From the NCBI RefSeq assembly GCF_029873635.1, contig NC_080423.1, positions 104,575,773-104,639,772 on the forward strand: 64,000 nt of DNA. Direction: 5' to 3'. A program made the translations under genes and the position numbers. The notes under the pieces were generated by a model. The model did not search any database. It was not told where the DNA came from and worked only from the letters and a program-made list of their open reading frames with translations. Within the stretch, counting starts at the first letter, position 1, and each line of letters opens with the position of its first letter. This stretch comes from Malania oleifera (Eukaryota > Streptophyta > Magnoliopsida > Santalales > Ximeniaceae). Below are positions 1 through 11,984 of this stretch, piece after piece.

Positions 1-919
1 AGGAAGAGTCAGTTTGTCTCAGAAACAATATTTGAAGAAGGTAGTACAGAGTTTTGGCATGTCTGAGCAGTGAAAACCAGTAAGCACTCCTCTTACTCCT
101 TATTTCAAACTTAGTGCGACTTTATCTCCTAAATCATATGAGGAACGTAAGTATATGTCATAGGTTCCTTATGCAAGTTTTGTTGGTAGTCTGATGTATG
201 CAATGGTTTGTACTTGACCTGATATTTCACAAGCTGTTAGTATGGTAAGTGGGTATATGCATGATCCGAGTAAAGGACATTGGCAAGCTGTGAAATGGAT
301 TTTGAGATATATTATGAATACGATTGATATTGGTATAGTATTTGCGAAAAAATAATACTATTGATCAACATGTTGTTGGTTATGTGGATTCAGATTTTGC
401 AGGTGATTTGGATAAACGTCGATCAACTATTGGATATATTTTTACATTTGATAATGGTCCAGTGAGTTGGAGGTCTACCTTACAGTCTACCATTGCCTTG
501 TCTACAATAGAAGCAGAGTACATGGTAGCTTCAGAGGTTGTTAAGGAAGCTATTTGGTTGCAGGGTTTAATTAAAAATTTGGGAGTTGTTTAGAAGCACA
601 TTGTTGTGTTTTGTGATAGAGTGTTATTCATTTGGCAAAGAACCAAGTTTACCATGCACGAACGAAGCACATCGGCGTTTGGTTTCATTTTATGCAGGAT
701 ATTATTGATGGAGGCAAGATACTTCTTCAGAAGATTGCTACAACTAAAAATCCTGCAGATATGTTAACCAAAATTGTGACAACAATTAAGTTCAAACATT
801 GTTTGGACTTGATCAATGTCCTGCAAGTATGAATATTTTTAGAAGGCGCCGATGATATGGAACTCCAGAAAATGTTGGTGACTGAAAAATTTGTTGAAGT
901 TATCATCAAGGTGGAGATT
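1..919 (+). pseudogene. Ty1/copia pol 3' end (RT tail and RNase H), decayed
   Basis: This is the 3' end of a copia polyprotein. Before 340 the frame starting at base 2 reads the end of reverse transcriptase, including the SLMYAMVCT and PDISQAVSMVSGYM blocks that precede RNase H. It is broken by stops at 71-73, 161-163 and 215-217. After a frame change near 340, RNase H follows at 342-593 with the YVDSDFAGDLDKRRSTIGY block and the STIEAEYMVASEVVKEAIWL block. The last domain at 632-832 has the TKHIGVWFHFMQDII and NPADMLTKI motifs. The polypurine tract AAGGTGGAGATT ends at 919, next to an LTR. The 5' part of the element lies outside the window. It is clearly non-coding today. Confidence 0.9.
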
Positions 920-1282
920 TGTTATTTTTGTCCCACATTGGTAGAATAGTTTCACATTAGTATAAAAGATTGTTTTGAATTTTTCATATTATTTGTCCCA
1001 CATTGGAGAGAAGTGTTTTTTAGACTTGAGGTTGAAGTTATATAAAGAGCTCAACTTTTCATTTGTAAAACACACCTCAAAGTTGTACTTTGTCAAGAAG
1101 TAGTGGATTGATCATCGGCGCCCGAGGACGTAGGTAATTCTATACCGAACCTCGTAAATTTCTTGTCTTGTTTTTTTTTTACTGTTTTATTATTAGTTTC
1201 TGCATTACTTTAATTTCTTATATATTTAATAGTAATAGTTGTAGTATTGATATTTGGCACAAGTGGGGTGCTCGACATAACA
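920..1282 (+). mobile_element. Copia 3' LTR (363 bp)
   Basis: The LTR starts TGTTAT just after the polypurine tract and ends ATAACA, so the ends form an inverted repeat. The U5-like end carries the segment common in plant copia LTRs, with GGCGCCCGAGGACGTAGG followed by CCGAACCTCGTAAA near 1120-1160. A TATA-like ATATAAAG lies near 1037. The left target duplication is outside the window, so the insertion site cannot be verified. Confidence 0.85.
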
Positions 1283-1359
1283 GGTTTATCTTATCGGAAT
1301 GAGACATCTTAAATATCTTAACAAGATAAGTTAATATATTTGTGACATCCAACGGGGAG

Positions 1360-1747
1360 TGTTATAAAATTATAAGGGGGGCCCATGTCATAAATGGACG
1401 TCCCCCCATGATTTATCTTTAATCAATAAAAATAATAATAAAACCTTACTTGCTCCCTCCTTCATTTAGCTATAAAAGAAAGAAGAGGAAGAAGAAAATG
1501 CAACGCTGACAGAAAGAAGAGAAGCAACAGACAGAAGAAAGAAGTAGAAGAGAAAAGAGAAAGTAAAATATTTTGTACAAGGTAAGAAAACGAGATATTT
1601 GCACAAAGTCGGATACATATTATAATTCCTCTTAAAATAGTGGTGTTTTGATCCCATCCGCCCGTAGAGTAGGTATATCTGAACCACGTAAAAATTTAGT
1701 CTCATTTCCATATATTTTACTGTTGATTATCTGCATCTTTTATAGCA
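1360..1747 (+). mobile_element. Second copia LTR, solo or remnant
   Basis: A polypurine-like CAACGGGGAG ends at 1359 and is followed by TGTTATAAAA. The segment ends TTTTATAGCA at 1747, which pairs with the start except for one base. A U5-like block with CCGCCCGTAGAGTAGGTA and GAACCACGTAAAA lies at 1659-1693, matching the layout of the LTR at 920-1282. The 77 bases between the two LTRs (1283-1359) may be the last internal bases of this element, which would mean the first copia inserted into the second. The boundaries are an inference. Confidence 0.6.
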
Positions 1748-3111
1748 TTTTTTTTTCTTCTATATTTGTTTATTTTTATACCTTTTTTGTTCTTTAAAAA
1801 AAATTTATGCCGAGTCAGTTCAGATCAGATATCCTAACCGAACCGTCGGTTAACCAAGTTGTCGGCTAACCGAAGTATTCAGTTCGGTTCAGTAAACAAC
1901 AATTCAGTTCAGATACCCGAATTGTGAACAGTCCTATGAGGGACATTAAGCTGAATTCCTTATTTCTTTTTTCCCTCTTGGTAGACTTCAAAAGAGATTG
2001 ATTAATTGTGTCGATCACAACTAACAACTAAATCTTGATTAATATTTGATTTATTTCCCTTTCTGGTTATGACTTGCCGTCTTAGCAAGTAATTAATAAT
2101 TAAAAATGATTAATGATTGATGTAACCGGTGCACCTTAATGAATCATTAGTGAAAGAAAATTAAATTAACATGAATCTAATGACATCACTCATGACTTCA
2201 TAGGGCACATAATTAAGAATCAGAGAGACATTGATCTTTAAACATAAATATAAAAATCAAATGGAAGAAGAGTAGGTGATTCAAAAATTAGGCATTAAAT
2301 CTTTCTAGGGTTTGACTGAGAAGAAAATTGAAAGTGTGGAAGCATGAGGATGATTATTATGATTTATAAATAAATAAATAAACATATAAATACAACCTGT
2401 CTCCATCCCTTCTCTTTAGTATTTGTTTAAGATTGTGCTTTCGGTGGAGTATTTTGAATCTGTTCAATATTGAAGAGATGATGCGTGTACACATAAAAGG
2501 GAGGAATTTTTTGATTTTTTAAACTGTTTGTGCATTCTAGAAGTGCTCACCAAATGAAACAGCTTTGCAGATTGGGAGTTTTAGGGAATATTTTTTTTTA
2601 TTATTTTTCGTTGTTATTTTTTATTAGCACATTGTTCAAAATCTTAGTACCCAATTTTTTTTAATGCGTATTAAATTGGTCATACCTTAAGATTCAAGAT
2701 TAACATCAAGTTGGATTGAGTTGAACAGAAAATTCTAGCTGGCCCAACCTCCTTGGACTTGCGCAAAATTCAATCTTGAATGAAATGAATTGGGTACATA
2801 AGTTAGATTGTCATTTTAATCTTTTCGAAAAAGATAGAAAGAAAATTAATTGTTAGGATTTTTTTTTTTAAAACGACTACTTAAAAGAATGTGTCAAATT
2901 AAAATTTCGCAACGTAATATTATAAGTAGGTAACTCAGATTATATTTGTGTGTGTTGGATTTTTCCTTAAAAAAGCAGTAATATCAACTAGCTAACTCGC
3001 ATATTCATTTTCATGCATTATTATTATTATTATTATTATGGATGGTAAGAGAAGAATTTCATTAATAGATTAATAATATACAATAAAAAGAATAAGATAT
3101 CTCCAAAAAAC

Positions 3112-3113
<2 letters not shown>
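1748..3113. other. AT-rich intergenic stretch
   Basis: I see no gene here. Bases 1810-1940 hold a degenerate CCGAACCG/GGTTAACC-rich block ending GAACAGTCCTA. This looks like one end of a hAT-type MITE such as those at 12115 and 13428. Short homopolymer and ATT runs occur (3019-3040). Reading frames are short and of low complexity. Confidence 0.5.

Positions 3114-3190
<77 letters not shown>
3114..3190. repeat. (GA)n microsatellite
   Basis: About 77 bases of uninterrupted GA dinucleotides. It lies just upstream of copia-derived tandem units. Confidence 0.95.
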
Positions 3191-3192
<2 letters not shown>

Positions 3193-3199
3193 AACACGA

Positions 3200-3548
3200 A
3201 ATACCAATCCAATTGTCGAGTTGTGGTTTAAATTCAAAGGGTGTACACTTGAAGGATATGCAGCATCTGGTGGAGATTCATGTCTGAAAATTCCAAAGGG
3301 CTAAATATTTGTCAAGGTGAAGATTGTTGATCAGTTGTAGCTCATATTTAAAGGGTATACACTTGAGGGGATATATAGTTTTAGGTGGAGGTATAGTTCT
3401 GAAAACTCCAAAGGGGTGAATATTCGCCAAGATAGAGTTTGTGACTTATATTCAAAGGGCAGTCTGAAAACTCTAAAGGGGGTGAATATTCGTCACGGTG
3501 GAGATTATTGAGTTGTGACTCATATTCAAAAGGTATACACTTGAAGAT
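3200..3548 (+). repeat. Tandem copia-derived units with repeated polypurine-like ends
   Basis: There are about four degenerate copies of a unit of up to about 115 bases, starting near 3214, 3327, 3443 and 3509. Each carries a version of CATATTCAAAGGGTATACACTTGA, then CTGAAAACTCCAAAGGGG, then GAATATTCGCCAAGGTGGAGATT. The third copy has an internal deletion. The last piece of each unit resembles the polypurine tract and LTR start of a copia element. An LTR follows directly at 3549. Inference: this is the tandemly duplicated 3' untranslated end of a copia element. Confidence 0.7.
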
Positions 3549-3932
3549 TGTTACAAATTAGAGTCATAATGCAATACAATTGTAGTATGTTTGAGACATG
3601 GTGGAATACAATTGTACGCGGTATAGTATGTTACAGTCATGACGTAATACAACTATATATCATGTGAGGAGATATAGTATGTTAGAGTCATGGTGCAATA
3701 CAACTCTATATTATAAGGTTTAATATGGGGCTATATATACACATTATAGTTGAGGGCTAAAACCAAGCCCAAGGCAGTTCATTGATAGCAAAAATTGCAC
3801 AGGGATTCTGTGAACATAGGTATATTGTCGAACCACATAAATTGCGTTCTTCTTCTCCCTTTCATTTTCTTTTTCTCCTATCGTATTTTGTGTGTGCTTG
3901 CACGCATAATCTTAAGATAAAATTTCTCAACA
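3549..3932 (+). mobile_element. Copia-like LTR, decayed
   Basis: It starts TGTTACAAATTAG right after the polypurine-bearing units. It has a U5-like end with GGTATATTGTCGAACCACAT near 3820 and a CT-rich stretch. It ends near TTTCTCAACA (3932) or ATAACA (3945). It contains three diverged copies of a block with GTTAGAGTCATG and CAATACAACT (3560-3720). No internal region follows it, so it is the right end of a truncated element. Confidence 0.6.
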
Positions 3933-4068
3933 ACAACTCATAACATCAATCCTGCCGAATATCATAAAATCTTGCTTTCTTAAAATTCTCTTGTTGCACA
4001 CATCAAAGAGAAGTCAAATAATTTATCTTTTCCTCAATCAAAAAATGTGACAACTTCTTTCCTGAATC

Positions 4069-6245
4069 TAGGGGTGGCAAAACGGGTTAACGAGTTGAAT
4101 TCAGACGAGTCATAAACGGGTAGGGATTAAACGAGTTCGGGTTTGGGGACCTGTTTAATAACGGGCATCCAACGTATAAACCCAAACCCACACGTTTAAT
4201 AATTAACAAGTCGTGAATGGATGACCCGTTTAAAAAACATAATTTATATAATTTAATTTGTTATTCATTTTTTCTAAAGAAAAGCACTCCTTATTTTATT
4301 TATTAAATCTCAAAAAAACATAAAATGTAAAAAAAAAATTGTTTGAGAGTGAGAGCCGAGAGGGAGACTGAGAATGAAAGCTGAGAAGGAGACTGAGAGT
4401 GAGAGGGAGACTTAAAGAAAAAATGAACCAAAGGATTTAGGAGAAAGAATAATTTTATTTCAATGAATGGCAATGTGAACACTTAGGCTATACAAAGAGT
4501 AATGTTTAAAGAAGATAAATAATATAGTTGTGATTTTTTGAATTCCATAAGATCGGGTCTTTGGGTGATTGGATCTAATCTTCAATAAATGTGCAGCAAC
4601 GATCGAGTCTTTCGATGAAATCGTCGATGGTTTGGTTTGCTACTGAGTTTAATTCTACCTTAAACCGTTGATGTAACTGTCGACGGTTTGTTTCGGAATT
4701 GCGTACTATTTGAAACTGTCGATGGAATGGTCCTCGTTGAGTCTAAATCGTCAACGATTTGATGAAACCGTTGACAATTTTCGTCGGGTGTTTGGACTGC
4801 GTGTTGATTAGAATCTTCCTTCTTTGATTTTATTTTATTGCCATTGGAGCAATCTCATGCTGATTGGATTCTTCCTTCTTTGGTGAAAGTGTAAGTCTAT
4901 TGCCTTGTTGGTGTGAAGTATCTTGATTTGTAGGAGTTGCTAAATTTTCTTCGTGGATTGAATTTATTGCTGAGAGAACACCCCTCAATGCCTCTCCAGT
5001 GATTGGGGTGAGATTTGCGAGATTGGTGGCTTTAGTGGATGGCTCACGTGAATTGCTAATACCCTCCCACAAACCTTTTCGGGGTTGGAGGCAAAGTTTG
5101 TTGCTAAAATAATGAAGTGATGAATTAGACATTGGAATTGAAAAGAGATCGGTGACCTAGTGAGTGGTTGAGACGTGTTGAGTGATAAGTAGTCCACGTG
5201 CAACGCGTTCGCGCATGAAATGATAATCCAAATCAATATGTTTGCTGAAAGTATGGAAGGCAGGATTAACGGTCATGTGAAGCACACTGAGGTTGTCATA
5301 GTAGAGTATGGGAGGTGATGGTAGTGTAATTCGAAGGTCTTGGAGGATAAAGGTGATCCAGGTGAGTTCAACTATTGTGTTGGTCATGGCACAGTACTAA
5401 CCTCCGTGCTTGAATGTAAAATGGTGTGTTGTTTCTTTGCACACCACAAGATGAGGTTCCCTTCAAGAAATGTGCAGTAGCCCGTGGTTGAGCGTCTCGT
5501 TATAATACATCCTACCCAATCTGCATATGAAAAAGCAACTAGATCAAGTGGAGTGTGTGAAGAAAAATGTAACCTCATTCCAATTGATCCTTTGACATAT
5601 CTTAGGATAGGCGAATCATTTGAAAGTGTGTCATCGTGGGAGCATGCATGGATTGTAAATGTTTTATCTTCTTCATATTCTTCTCCTTCAGACCACTTTA
5701 TGAGACACACCGTTCACAAAAACGCACAACCCCACATTAAAGGATGGCACAAACCAAGCGTAGATAAATGATTTAAAAAAATAAAAATTAACAGGGTTTT
5801 AAAGGAAGAGAAAAATGGGGTTTCGTGTGTGGGTTCATGGGTTCTTGAACTGGACTTGGGCCGATCGTTACTACGTCGAGTGAGTTGCGAGAGGACCTAC
5901 AGAGGAGAGAGCAATGGCGAGAAATAGAGAGGAGGGCAGCGACGAGAAATGGAGAGGAGGGAAAGGCTTCTGCGCGGGCGTGCTGGCGGTAGGTGCTGTT
6001 GTGCTGTTGCAGCACTATTGTCTGCTACTACCTGTCATTGCTAGGTTAGGTTAGAAATTAGAATATACAGTATATAGATGCTAATAAACCAAGTAACTCG
6101 ACTAGAACTCGCCAACCCGCCTAATAAATAGGTTGGGTCCGAGTTGACCCGTCTATAAACAGGTCAGCTTGCATTAACCTAAACCTAGTTAAAATGGACG
6201 GGTCACAAGTCATCCATTGATTTTCAACCCGTTTTTTTACCCCTA
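4069..6245. mobile_element. Non-autonomous hAT-like element, 2.2 kb, holding a copia fragment
   Basis: The left end reads TAGGGGTGGCAAAACGGG and the right end, inverted, reads TAGGGGTAAAAAAACGGG. The flanks are CCTGAATC (4061-4068) and CCTAAATC (6246-6253), an 8-bp target duplication with one mismatch, as expected for hAT. Both subterminal regions are rich in ACGGGT/ACCCGT units like those of the hAT at 44109. The interior has GAGAG-rich sequence near 4345-4410 and 5870-5970, and a minus-strand copia segment (about 4520-5780). No transposase is present, so it would have depended on one supplied in trans. Confidence 0.75.
4830..5710 (-). pseudogene. Ty1/copia RNase H fragment inside the hAT-like element
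   Basis: Read on the minus strand this gives the region before RNase H (ILRYVKGSIGMRLHF), RNase H (SYADWVGCIITRRSTTGYC and SSTEVSTV), then the last domain with YYDNLSVLHM, SKHIDLDYHFMRERV and LLITQHVSTTHQ. The final reads are frameshifted (5157-5387, 4985-5236, 4830-5132). No RT core, integrase or gag is visible. It belongs to a copia lineage different from the element at 6423. Whether it was captured or simply inserted and eroded cannot be told from this copy alone. Confidence 0.85.
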
Positions 6246-6422
6246 CCTAAATCCATAATCCCTAGAAAAATATGCATATTGCACTCCATTTCCAAAAAAC
6301 TGCAAAGAAAGCATATTTTTTCAAAGCACCGCTCTTTACTTTTTTTTGTGTCAAAACCAACAAAACAAATCACCAAAGAGTCCTATATTACCTCTAACCC
6401 ATCCAACATTTTCATAAAATAC

Positions 6423-6762
6423 TGATGGGTGGAGAGGAATGCTCAGTCACTGGTTGCGACTGAAACTCAGTGAGAATAAATGCAATAACAATGTATTTCA
6501 ATCTGGAAAAATACAGAGGAATTTCAAAGAACAACTCTCTCTCTCTCTCTCTCTCTCGCTCACTCGTTTTACACTCTCAGCACACCATACTACATTGCAC
6601 GCACACACACACACACACACACACCTATTTATAGCAGATACTAAACCAAAATAATCAAATATTGTAGCTGGTAGAGGAGGTTGGTGAGTGAAGAAGCGGC
6701 TGGTTGATAGCCATCGTCAACCATTGCTGCCACCGTCCACCGTCAAATTTATTATTTCAACA
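6423..6762 (-). repeat. Copia 3' LTR (340 bp)
   Basis: On the plus strand it starts TGATGGGTGG and ends TTTCAACA. It contains (CT)n at about 6537-6557 and (CA)n at about 6601-6625. TATTTATAGC near 6628 acts as a TATA-like site in element orientation. It closely resembles the 11520 copy, with scattered substitutions and microsatellite length differences. Confidence 0.92.
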
Positions 6763-6886
6763 TCTCCCCTTAAACTTGACTCTCCTAACTTTGTCATTCT
6801 GAGCATTGTCTTTAGTCTTACAAAAATATCAGGCCTAAGTGGCTTCGTGAAAATATTAGCAATCTGATCATACGTTCTGTAAGATA

Positions 6887-9800
6887 TCAACTCACTTCTT
6901 TATTCTTGACATGCTCCTTGATAAAATGATACCGAGTATCAATATGTTTGCTTTTTTTATGGTAAATTGGATTTTTCGCAAGTGCAATTGATCGGTTGTT
7001 GATGTAGACTTTTGTGGGGTTATCTTGAAGAAATGGCAGATACTTCAGTACATTCCTAATCCATATACCATGACAAACAACTGAGCTGGCAACAACATAC
7101 TCAACTTCACATGATGACAAAGTTACGATGGGTTGCCTCTTCGAAGACCATGTAAATACTGTATCTCCTATGAAAAATGTGAATCCTGTTGTGCTTTTTC
7201 TTTCATCAAGATCTCTTCCCCAATCACTATTTGAATAGCCGATAAGTTTGCAATCACCTCTTGATGAATAGAACATACCATCGGTGATTGTACCCTTGAC
7301 ATATCGGAGTATCCTTTTTGCTGCATTTAGGTGGGACTGGTCATGAGTCTCCATGTACCTGCTGAAAAGTCCAACTCTATAGAGTATGTCAGGTCTGGTG
7401 CACGTCAAACACCTTAAGCTACCAACCAGACTCTTGAAATATGTGGGGTCAACATCTCCTTCCTCATTCTTTCTCAATTCCAATCCCGTTTCAACCGGAG
7501 TTGTCATAGGGTTACATTTTTCCATCCCAAACTTCTTCAGAACTTATTTTGCATAGTGGCTTTGGGAGATGAAGATTCCTTTCTTGCTTTGTACAACTTC
7601 TATGCCAAGGAAGGGAGTCATTTGGCCAATATTCGTCATTTCGAATTCTTTGACCATGCTCCTCTTGAAAGTGGCAAACATTTCTGGATTGTTGCCGGTG
7701 AAGATCAGATCATCAACATATAGGTAGACAATTAGCATGCTTCCATCTGTCTCCATCTTCATGTATAGCGCATGCTCATAGGGACACTTCTCAAATCCAT
7801 TCTTCTGGAAGTAGTCATCAATCCTTATGTTCCGTGCACGAGGTGCCTGCTTCAAGCCATAGAGTGTTTTCTTCAATTTGTACACTTTATCTTCTTTGCC
7901 CTTCTTTACATATCCAGGTGGTTGATCGATATAAATCTTTTCTTCCAGAAAACCATTTAGAAATGCTGATTTCACGACTAGCTAGTAAATCTTCCATCTA
8001 TTTTGTGCTGATAGTGAAATTAGTAATCTGATGGTTTCAAGCCTGGCAACCGGGGCAAAGATTTCTCCATAAGCAATCCCTTCTTTCTGCTTGTAGCCTT
8101 TGGTGACAAGTCTTGCTTTGTATCTCTGAACTTTTCCTTGAGCATTCTTCTTAGTCTTGTTCTTCTCGATGGATTAAATCTCCTCATCCATCGCTTTTCT
8201 CCATTTGTCTTCTTCGTTAGTTTCCTCGAAGCTAACCAGGTCGCTGGTCAACAACAGATAGTATAGAGTAACATACTCTTCTATTGATTTTGTAGTTTCA
8301 TACAGGTCAGCTAGATTTCGAGCTCCTTTAGGTCTCATGTCCGAGATTTCACACTCTATTGGTGATGGAGCTTCATTCCTCTATGGTGAACCAAGTGGAG
8401 GTGTTTGTAGCTCAGGAACTTGTGACTCGATAGCCACTTCTCTTGTTTGTGTAGCTTTTTCTCCTTCAAGTGTCAATTTCACATCTTTGGAACATTCAGC
8501 TTGGTCCCATTTCGAGGATTCATTTTCTTCAAAAATGACATCCCGACTGTGAATGAATTTCTTTTTTATGGGATTGTATAGTCGATATCCTATGGTGCTA
8601 TCGTCATATCCAACAAGGATACACTTCTCTCCTTTATCATCCAACTTTGTCCTTCTTACTTCTAGGATCTTGGCGTAGGCTATGAAGCTAAACACGCTAA
8701 GATGACTCACACTGGGCTTGTAAGCACTCCAGGCTTCATGTGGTGTCTTTGTATCAAGACTCTTTATAGGACACTGATTGAGCAGATAGACTGCATATGA
8801 CACTGCTTCTGCCCAAAAACTCTTGGGCACATTCTTATCCTTTAACATGCTTCTGGCCATGTTAAGGATTGTGCAATTCTTCCTTTCAGCTACACCATTT
8901 AACTGGGGAGTGTAAGTCAGTGTGAATTGTTTTTGAATTCCTTGTTGCCTAAGGAATTCTAGGAAAGTTTCGTCCATGTACTGTCCTCCTTGGTCTAACC
9001 GGAGTGACTTGATGCGGTAGCCACTCTGTTTTTCCACAAGAGCTTTGAACTCTTTGAACTTGTCGAACACCTCTGACTTCCTTTTCAGGAAGTAAACCCA
9101 AATCTTCCTGCTGTAGTCGTCGATAAAGGTGAGGAAGTATCGATTCTATCCATTTGAAAATGGTCTTAGTGGACCACACATGTCTGTGTGTACTAGCTGA
9201 AGCGGCATGGTTGATCTCCAGTCGGCTTGCTTTCCAAAGTTGTTTCTATGTTACTTGCTCAGAACACAGCTTTCACATATCACATTTGGATGGTGGATAT
9301 TGGGTAAGCCTTTCACCATCTTCTTGCTTCCCAATTCTTTCAAACTTTCAAAATTCAGATGTCCATACCTTAGATGCCATAGCCAGTCTTTGTCTCTGAT
9401 GATAGCACTCAAACACCTTGGTGTATCATGTTGGATGGCGAGCGAAAACATTCGATTCTTTGCCATTTGAACTCGAATAATAAGCTTTCCTCGAGCCTCT
9501 ATTATCACCATCTGCTTATCACTTAGGCTAATTTGATAGCCTCTTTCCATGAGCTGTCTGAGACTCAAGATGTTAGTCTTCATATCTGGTATGTAATAGA
9601 CGTTGGAGATGTAAGCATGATCTCCAGACTTCTATTTGATCAAAACATCTCCTCTCCCTCAGACTGGGATTTTAAAATTATCGCCAAAAGAGATCTCCCC
9701 CTGAACTTTCTCATCAAGTTCAAAGAATTGGTTCTTTCTGCCAGTCATATGGTTGCTGGCTCCAGAATCAAGGTATCAAACACTTTGGTCCTGGGGATTT

Positions 9801-10833
9801 GAATTGTGTGTCATCAGCATCAACGACTCTCCATCTGCATGTTTAGTTTCGGCAAGGTTAGCCTCCTCGCTAACCTTTTCTTGTTGTCACCCCTAACACT
9901 CATTACTGCATTGTCTGTACTTATGGCAGCTGTAGCATTGAATGTTTCTTTTGTCCACGTTTGGGCAGTTATTGTATCCTCCTCCTCTTCCTTGTCCTCT
10001 ACCTCGTGGAACGTAGTTTTGTTGATTGCATCCTCCTCTAGTGGGACCTCTTCCGCCTCTGCCACCTCCTCTGAAGTAAAAATTTCCATAATTTCTTCCA
10101 CGAGATCCTCGACCTCATCCTTTTCCTTGCTATGACGTCCCCTCTTTGTCGTATCTATTTGTAGTGACGGACAACTTTTTTTGGAGGGCTTGCTTTAGTG
10201 CTTTATCATCACTCCTTCTATTAACTTTCTACTCACAGCCTTGGAGTGAGCCCACAAGTTCTTCTACGGACAAGGTTTCCAAATCTTTTATTTCTTCCAC
10301 GGTCACAGCTATATAATTATATTTTGGATCTAGAGATCACAAAATTTTCTCAAAAATTCTCTCGTCATTGAGAGTCTCTCCATTTCTTCTCAATTGATTT
10401 GATAATACCATAACTCGTGTACAGTAGTCAGCAATATATTCAGTAGATTTCATTTTTAGAAATTCGAATCACCTCGCAATGTTTGAAGACGAAACTTCTT
10501 TACTTTGTCTGCACCTTTGTGTGTTCGCTGGAGAGAGTCCCAAACTTCTTTGGATGTCTTAGCGGAGGAGATAATTTCAAACATGGCCTCATCAAGGCCT
10601 TAGTAGATTATGGACTTCGCCTTGCAATCCTTCTTTCGATCGGCTTGCAAGGTTGTTCTTTGAGCATCAGACATAGCTGCTTTGGCTTCTTTTGATGGGC
10701 TTTCTTTGTACCCATCTCCAACGATTTCCATGACATCCTGAGCACCTAGAAGGGCTCTTATTTGAATAAACCAGTTGTCATAATTCTCTCGAGTCAATTT
10801 TGGAATGACTACTTGGGTAGCACCATTTATCAT
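6887..10833 (-). pseudogene. Copia gag-pol, broken by many stops
   Basis: Gag starts at 10833 with a copia gag N-terminus (LTRENYDNWFIQIRALLG). A zinc knuckle near 9870-9940 reads CYSCHKYRQCSNEC, with Gln where the His ligand is expected. Protease DSGASNHMTG lies near 9760. The GAG-pre-integrase HHCC domain is at 9251-9583 (WHLRYGHL and CESC). Integrase (8381-9070 and just upstream) keeps HTDMCGP, the second Asp in LRLDQGGQ and the Glu in NGVAERKN. RT at 7544-7975 has the catalytic LYVDDLIFTG. RNase H at 6887-7525 has YSNSDWGRDLDERKSTTG. Stops separate nearly all domains, so no full polyprotein can be made. Confidence 0.93.
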
Positions 10834-11519
10834 TGAGTTTAATATATAAAAACAGAGAGATGGGGATTAATTTTAGCAAATCTGACGTGACCAATGTGTT
10901 CAAAAGGTCAACAAAACCTTAGGAACTGGTTTTGGGTTGCAAAGAACCGGTCCAAAAATCACTGAACCGGCTATAGGAAGTTCTAGTGGTTTAAAACTGG
11001 GCCGGTTTAACTTAACGGCCGTTTAGACGGCATTAGCACTTGCCTTTGGACCACATGGCAACTTCTGCGCGTGCTGCGTGTTGGTGGCTAGATGCAAGTC
11101 GAAAGGTGGGTCGGGTCTTGGGGATGGAGCTGGGTTGCGGGTCATAGGTCACTGAGCCGGGTCGCGGATCGGCGTGGCAGGGTCAGATCGCGTGGTCGGG
11201 TCGAATTTCACCAATCGGAAGAGGAAGACGGGTGCAGGGCGTGTGGAGCGCGTGTCCCCGGCAGCCGGAGTCTTCGTTGGAGCATGCAGCGCGTGGGAAA
11301 GGCGCTGAAAATGTTGGGGGCGCGTGTGAGCGTGTGCGGCGTTTTTCGGAGTCCGTTTGAGACATAGTTTTCACCGTTGGAATCGTCTCAACGCAAATTT
11401 CACAATGGTAGGTTCAATTTTAGATTTTGAACAACTTCAAATCTAGGAAGAAAATTGAATTTTTCCTTTGTTCGCCTCTGTTTGGCGGATTCCGACGTAC
11501 GTGGACGCTCTAATACCAT

Positions 11520-11683
11520 TGATGGGTGGAGAGAAACGCTCAGTCACTGGTTGTGACTGAAACTCGGTGAGAATAAATGCAATAACAATGTATTTCAATT
11601 TGGAAAAATACAGAGAAATTTCAAAGAACAACCCTTTCTCTCTCGCTCACTAGTTTTACACTCTCAACACACCATACTACATT

Positions 11684-11718
<35 letters not shown>

Positions 11719-11853
11719 TTTATAGCAGATACTAAACCAAAATAATCAAAGATTGCAACTGGCAGGTAAGGTTGGTGAGCAAAGAAGTGGCTGGTCGGCA
11801 GCCATCGTCAACCATTGCTGCCACCATCCATCGTTAAGTTTACTATTTCAACA
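11520..11853 (-). repeat. Copia 5' LTR (334 bp)
   Basis: Partner of the LTR at 6423-6762, with the same ends TGATGGGTGG and TTTCAACA. On the minus strand this is the promoter-bearing LTR, and the primer-site-like TGGTATTAGAGC follows its end. It contains a (CA)n tract at 11689-11715. The GC-rich bases 11040-11360 between gag and this LTR are the untranslated leader of the element. Confidence 0.92.
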
Positions 11854-11981
11854 AATACAAAATAGCTTATTTCATACCCTCCAAGCATAATCACAATGAA
11901 TAAACAAATGCGATGCAGATTTTGAACAAGTAAAAACAAATAACATAGATGTCTAGAAATAGAGCCTTCAAATTCTAAACA

Positions 11982-11984
<3 letters not shown>

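Larger units (their letters stand above)
6423..11853 (-). mobile_element. Full-length Ty1/copia element (Tnt1/Retrofit-like layout)
   Basis: Two direct LTRs (6423-6762 and 11520-11853) flank a 4.8 kb interior. AATAC occurs on both sides (6418-6422 and 11854-11858), giving a perfect 5-bp target duplication. On the minus strand the primer site next to the 5' LTR reads TGGTATTAGAGC, one base off the plant initiator-Met pattern, and the polypurine tract AGGGGAGA abuts the 3' LTR. The interior follows gag, protease, integrase, RT, RNase H order, which defines copia. The reading frame is broken many times, so the element is structurally complete but not autonomous. Confidence 0.95.

Noticed and set aside
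11092-11367. GC-rich frames on both strands near the copia 5' LTR
   Set aside because: They lie between primer site and gag of the minus-strand copia, where untranslated leader is expected. No domain is seen.
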